From: Actinomycetes bacterium
Lineage (GTDB): Bacteria; Actinomycetota; Acidimicrobiia; Acidimicrobiales; RAAP-2
Direction of reading: 5' to 3'
DNA: 9,083 nucleotides
NCBI GenBank assembly: GCA_021826655.1
Contig: JAKAZC010000094.1
Location: 1-9,083 of the forward strand
A program made the translations under genes and the position numbers. A model generated the notes under the pieces. That model was given only the letters and a program-made list of their open reading frames with translations, had not been told where the DNA came from and ran no database searches. This document shows, piece after piece, positions 6,682 through 9,083 of this stretch; position 1 is the first letter of the stretch, and each line of letters begins with the position of its first letter.

Positions 6682-7479
6682 TCAGCCATGGCGACGGCCG
6701 GTCCGTTGACGGACACCGGTACGGGCCTGGCGGGCCCTCCAGGTCCGGCCGGACCGACTCGAGAGCTCGCCCTGTCGACGTGCACGCCAACGGGATGCCG
6801 AGGTCGCCCCCGTGCGACCGGCCGACCGGGCCACACCACGACCCGAGGTCCGCACACCGGTGCGGGTGCGCCGTCCGCGGCGGGCAGTGGCCGAGGCCGG
6901 AGCCTCGGCGAGCCGCCACACCTTGGCGAAGCGCCCGACCGCCGTGGCGCTCGTGAGGACGAGCATGATCCACAGCACGGGAACCAGGAACGCGGCCGAC
7001 AGGAAACCGATTCCCATGAGGATCATCCGTTCGGCCCGCTCCATGAGCCCGCCCTTGGCCGAGATCCCGAGTGATTCCGCCTTGGCACGCTGATACGAAA
7101 CCAGCGATGTCACAGCCAGTACGGCAAACGGGAGGAGGACCAGGTGTCCGGGGTGGGAGGACACGAGATACCAGGCGATGCCACCGAGGATCAGTGCGTC
7201 GGCCACGCGATCGGTGACCGAGTCGAAGAACGCACCGCGCACCGACGAGGTTCCCGAGGCCTTGGCCACGGGTCCGTCGAGCAGGTCGTGCATCCCGGTC
7301 AGGACGAGTAGCACCACGGCCAGATGGAGGCGCCCCGTGGCCACCGCCACGGCGGTGGCCGCCGCGGAGACGAGACCGGTGGCGGTCAGCACGTCGGCCG
7401 AGATGCCGGCCTGCTGCAGTTTGCGACCGACCGGACCGGTGCCCCGGTCCACCGTGTCGCGCCATCGCCCGTCGAACAT
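6682..7479 (-). CDS. pgsA: CDP-alcohol phosphatidyltransferase, probable phosphatidylinositol-phosphate synthase
   Basis: The product has 265 residues. The actinobacterial enzyme joins CDP-diacylglycerol and inositol 1-phosphate to give phosphatidylinositol phosphate, the precursor of PI and PIMs, in the cytoplasmic membrane. The metal-binding signature is at 65-90: D65-x2-D68-G69-x2-A72-K73-x8-G82-x3-D86-x3-D90. All four aspartates are present, but the usual Arg after A72 is Lys. Five to six membrane segments are visible between about 32 and 180. S-Y-Q-R-A-K-A-E (128-135) and G-G-L-M-E-R-A-E-R (143-151) resemble the inositol-phosphate-type subgroup. Residues about 192-265 are a very Arg-rich tail beyond the usual length of roughly 200-220, with more A/T-ending codons than the core (see findings). 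AAGGAG at 7485-7490 fixes the ATG at 7479. Confidence 0.85.
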   Translation of the reverse strand: MFDGRWRDTVDRGTGPVGRKLQQAGISADVLTATGLVSAAATAVAVATGRLHLAVVLLVLTGMHDLLDGPVAKASGTSSVRGAFFDSVTDRVADALILGGIAWYLVSSHPGHLVLLPFAVLAVTSLVSYQRAKAESLGISAKGGLMERAERMILMGIGFLSAAFLVPVLWIMLVLTSATAVGRFAKVWRLAEAPASATARRGRRTRTGVRTSGRGVARSAGRTGATSASRWRARRQGELSSRSGRTWRARQARTGVRQRTGRRHG

Positions 7480-7484
7480 GCACG

Positions 7485-7490
7485 CTCCTT
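7485..7490 (-). promoter_or_regulatory. Ribosome-binding site of pgsA
   Basis: AAGGAG on the minus strand lies 5 bases before the ATG at 7479. It decides between this start and longer in-frame starts (up to 7653) that would run back into the VOC gene. Confidence 0.8.
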
Positions 7491-7582
7491 GAATGGTCCT
7501 GCCCAGAGTACCACCTGCTAACTCCAGACAGCGCTTGCCGTCCGCTCGGTGAACCCCCTGTTCGGGAGGGGTGTGACCGGCG

Positions 7583-8035
7583 CTACAGGGCGAGCGGTCG
7601 GATCGGGGACACGATGAGGCCCGGATCCGACCGCCAATCGACCCCGGGCACATCGATGTAGAGCTCCACTTCGTTGCCGTCCGGATCGAGGACGTAGAGG
7701 CTGTGGGTGACCGTGTGGTCGCTGGTCCCGACGATGGTCACGCCGGCCTCGCGGACGCGGGCCAGCATGCCGCGTAGTTCCTCGTCGGAGTCCCCCACCT
7801 TCAGACCGAAATGGTAGAGACCCAGTCGGCGACCGGCCGGGACGGTCACGGCGTCGTCCCCGACCTCGATGAGCAGGAGTTCGTGGTGGGTCCGGCCCGA
7901 CGAGAATGCCGCCGCCGGGAGCCCCAGGGTGACGGGGAACGCCACATCCCAGCCGAGCACGTCCCCGTAGAACGCGGCCGAGCGCTCCAGGTTGCGCACG
8001 TAGAGCACCAGATGGCCCAGCTCCGTCACCGGCAT
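7583..8035 (-). CDS. VOC-superfamily (glyoxalase / extradiol dioxygenase-like) protein
   Basis: The product has 150 residues, enough for the paired beta-alpha-beta3 modules of one vicinal oxygen chelate unit. The first module starts L-G-H-L-V-L-Y-V-R-N (7-16) with H8. The second has L-Y-H-F-G-L (73-78) with H75 and ends D-P-D-G-N-E-V-E-L-Y (117-126) with E124. H8, H75 and E124 occupy the usual metal-ligand positions, so a divalent metal site is likely. The family includes glyoxalase I, extradiol dioxygenases, fosfomycin-resistance proteins and epimerases; the substrate cannot be chosen from sequence. The ending is closest to dioxygenase-like VOC proteins. The gene sits between the HIT gene (70 bp) and pgsA (103 bp) with its own strong ribosome-binding site. 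It is not part of the mycobacterial gene order as I recall it, so it may be unrelated to PIM synthesis. Confidence 0.87.
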   Translation of the reverse strand: MPVTELGHLVLYVRNLERSAAFYGDVLGWDVAFPVTLGLPAAAFSSGRTHHELLLIEVGDDAVTVPAGRRLGLYHFGLKVGDSDEELRGMLARVREAGVTIVGTSDHTVTHSLYVLDPDGNEVELYIDVPGVDWRSDPGLIVSPIRPLAL

Positions 8036-8040
8036 GTCGT

Positions 8041-8047
8041 CCTCCTC
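8041..8047 (-). promoter_or_regulatory. Strong ribosome-binding site of the VOC gene
   Basis: GAGGAGG on the minus strand lies 5 bases before the ATG at 8035. It shows that an upstream in-frame ATG at 8116, inside the HIT gene, is not the true start. Confidence 0.85.
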
Positions 8048-8077
8048 GCACCAGGTACCGCAGCAGGCGGCAGCGCC

Positions 8078-8099
8078 GGCCGCGCCGACGGCGCCGGCC
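8078..8099 (-). other. GC-rich hairpin between the HIT and VOC genes
   Basis: Two arms of 9 paired bases, with one bulged base, surround a 3-nt loop (GAC at 8087-8089). In the transcript this would be a very stable all-GC stem, starting 6 nt after the HIT stop and ending about 30 nt before the VOC ribosome-binding site. No U-tract follows on the minus strand, so it is not a standard intrinsic terminator. It could protect or separate the upstream mRNA, or be chance in GC-rich DNA. Confidence 0.35.
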
Positions 8100-8105
8100 G
8101 ACCGG

Positions 8106-8657
8106 TCACAGACCATTCCCCGACGGCCAGGCCGCCGTCAGGCGCTCCCAGCTCGAGGTCAGCGTCTCGGGAAGCACCCGTGTATCGGCCACCGCTGTCA
8201 TGAAGTTGGTGTCTCCCCTCCAGCGTGGCACGGCATGGAGGTGCAGGTGACGCGGGATCCCGGCCCCGGCGGCCTCGCCGAGGTTCGCACCGATGTTGAT
8301 CCCCTCGGGCTGGTACGCCGCCTCGAGGGCGGCGACTCCGTCGCGGACGGCCGACCACAGCTGGGTGGCTTCGTCCTCGGAGAGGTCACCCAACGCTCCG
8401 ACATGCCGCCTCGGCACGGCCATCAGGTGTCCACTGGCGTAGGGGTACGCGTTCAGGACGACGATCACGGACCGGCCGGACCACAGGACACCGTTGGCCG
8501 GCGACGGCGGGCCGCCCGCCGCGAGCCGACAGAAGACGCACTGCGTGGATTCGGGGGCGGGCCCCCCGGGAGGCTGTGGACCCTCGTCGTCCCCCCGTCC
8601 CACCGACCCGGCCACATAGGTCGATCGCCAGCCGGCCCACATCCGGTCCAGGCTCAC
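8106..8657 (-). CDS. HIT-family nucleotide hydrolase/phosphorylase (AP4A phosphorylase-like)
   Basis: The product has 183 residues. The histidine triad H-L-H-L-H (137-141) has its presumed nucleophile at H139. The surrounding A-V-P-R-W-R-G-D-T-N-F (142-152) and V-L-N-A-Y-P-Y-x3-G-H-L-M (67-79) closely resemble the M. tuberculosis neighbour Rv2613c, described as a diadenosine tetraphosphate phosphorylase. C40-x2-C43 before the domain is a possible zinc site, common in HIT proteins. A role in clearing AP4A made by aminoacyl-tRNA synthetases would suit its position beside thrS, but this is inference. The GTG at 8657, 7 bp after the thrS stop, is chosen because the following L-D-R-M-W segment aligns with L-Q-R-L-W near the start of the mycobacterial protein. 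An ATG at 8642 is the alternative. Confidence 0.87.
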   Translation of the reverse strand: MSLDRMWAGWRSTYVAGSVGRGDDEGPQPPGGPAPESTQCVFCRLAAGGPPSPANGVLWSGRSVIVVLNAYPYASGHLMAVPRRHVGALGDLSEDEATQLWSAVRDGVAALEAAYQPEGINIGANLGEAAGAGIPRHLHLHAVPRWRGDTNFMTAVADTRVLPETLTSSWERLTAAWPSGNGL

Positions 8658-8664
8658 CGGACCG

Positions 8665-9083
8665 TCACCCGTCCTCGCCCGGCTCGGGCGAGGACCGATC
8701 GTCGACCTCGCGGAGCAAGGCCTCGGTGAAGTCGTCCACCCGCACGCCGCGCTCGGGTCGAGCGCCACCCCGGCGGTTCACACCGACAGTGCCAGCCGCG
8801 ACGTCGTCGTCTCCGACCACGAGGATGTACGGCAACTTCTCCAACTTGGCACGGCGGATGCGGGCACCGAGGGGCTCGTCGGCCGCACCGACCGCGACCC
8901 GGATCCCACGGGCGCGCAGTCCGACGGCCACCCCCTCGGCGTACCCCTGGTGGTCGTCGCGCACGCCGAGCACCCGGACCTGCTCGGGTGACAGCCAGGT
9001 CGGCAGGGCACCGGCGTAGTGCTCGACCAGGATGGCGAAGAACCGCTCGATGGAACCGAACAGAGCCCGGTGCAGCATGATCG
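8665..9083 (-). CDS. thrS: Threonyl-tRNA synthetase, C-terminal part (5' end outside the window)
   Basis: The frame is open to the right edge and encodes the last 139 residues of a protein that normally has about 600-690. It opens inside class II motif 3, with H-R-A-L-F-G-S-I-E-R-F, whose arginine contacts ATP. It then runs through the anticodon-binding domain, P-T-W-L-S-P-E-Q-V to V-G-V-N-R-R. The enzyme charges tRNA-Thr with threonine in the cytoplasm. The ATG at 9078 is internal (H-R follows shortly after), not a start. The last 20 or so residues are acidic and polar. A leader or T-box-type element, if present, would be outside the window. The gene lies 7 bp upstream of the HIT gene, as in mycobacteria. 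Confidence 0.95.
   Translation of the reverse strand, partial: IMLHRALFGSIERFFAILVEHYAGALPTWLSPEQVRVLGVRDDHQGYAEGVAVGLRARGIRVAVGAADEPLGARIRRAKLEKLPYILVVGDDDVAAGTVGVNRRGGARPERGVRVDDFTEALLREVDDRSSPEPGEDG

Noticed and set aside
6644..7483. Minus-strand open frame of 279 codons overlapping pgsA, whose stop overlaps the patA ATG
   Set aside because: Over most of its length it is a shadow of pgsA, which has the membrane helices and the CDP-alcohol motif. Only its last part bears on the possible frame change reported for the pgsA tail.
7505..7510. TACTCT (minus strand) as a -10 box of a separate pgsA promoter
   Set aside because: It fits TAnnnT, but no reasonable -35 was found 16-18 bp upstream. 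A promoter in this 103-bp gap stays possible but unsupported.
7553..7572. Hairpin in the VOC-pgsA gap as a terminator for the upstream genes
   Set aside because: It has five to six pairs with a bulge or a large loop and no T-tract on the minus strand; too weak to call.

Overview
The window is high-GC DNA with dense genes and GC-rich third codon positions, and it is most consistent with an actinobacterium (Actinomycetota). The main evidence is gene order. Read on the minus strand, thrS, a HIT-family gene, a phosphatidylinositol-phosphate synthase (pgsA type), a PatA-type acyltransferase and a PimA-type mannosyltransferase follow one another, the order I recall for Mycobacterium tuberculosis Rv2614c-Rv2610c. 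This is the start of phosphatidylinositol mannoside (PIM) synthesis for the actinobacterial envelope. The extra genes and divergent sequences suggest a lineage well away from mycobacteria, possibly Acidimicrobiia, but that is only a guess.

Layout. Bases 1-162 (minus) are the start of a YceI-family gene cut by the window edge. Bases 163-295 are a divergent control region with two similar inverted-repeat sites overlapping a likely promoter. Bases 296-877 (plus) encode a MarR-family regulator. It converges, 31 bp apart, on a long minus-strand series that fills the rest of the window: thrS (3' part only, 9083-8665), HIT protein (8657-8106), VOC/glyoxalase-fold protein (8035-7583), pgsA-type PI-phosphate synthase (7479-6682), PatA-type acyltransferase (6647-5700), three-PAS diguanylate cyclase (5703-3601), PimA-type mannosyltransferase (3594-2314) and an M48-family membrane metalloprotease (2291-909). 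Spacings are 7, 70, 103, 34, -4, 6 and 22 bp, so much of the series is probably co-transcribed. Its leading promoter must lie outside the window or in the two larger gaps.

How it fits together. PgsA makes the inositol phospholipid, PimA adds the first mannose, and PatA acylates the mannoside. The unusual element is the GGDEF protein between patA and pimA. It starts inside the patA stop codon (ATGA) and ends 6 bp before pimA. It keeps the GGDEF motif and an RxxD inhibitory site, which suggests a link between c-di-GMP signalling and PIM synthesis. The VOC gene is a second addition relative to the mycobacterial order.

A second theme is short in-frame tandem repeats that encode low-complexity segments in three consecutive genes: 42-bp units in the M48 gene, 12-bp units in pimA, and 21-bp and 12-bp units in the GGDEF gene. 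The pgsA product also ends in a very Arg-rich tail whose codon usage differs from the core. No tRNA, rRNA, CRISPR array, insertion sequence or convincing intrinsic terminator was found.
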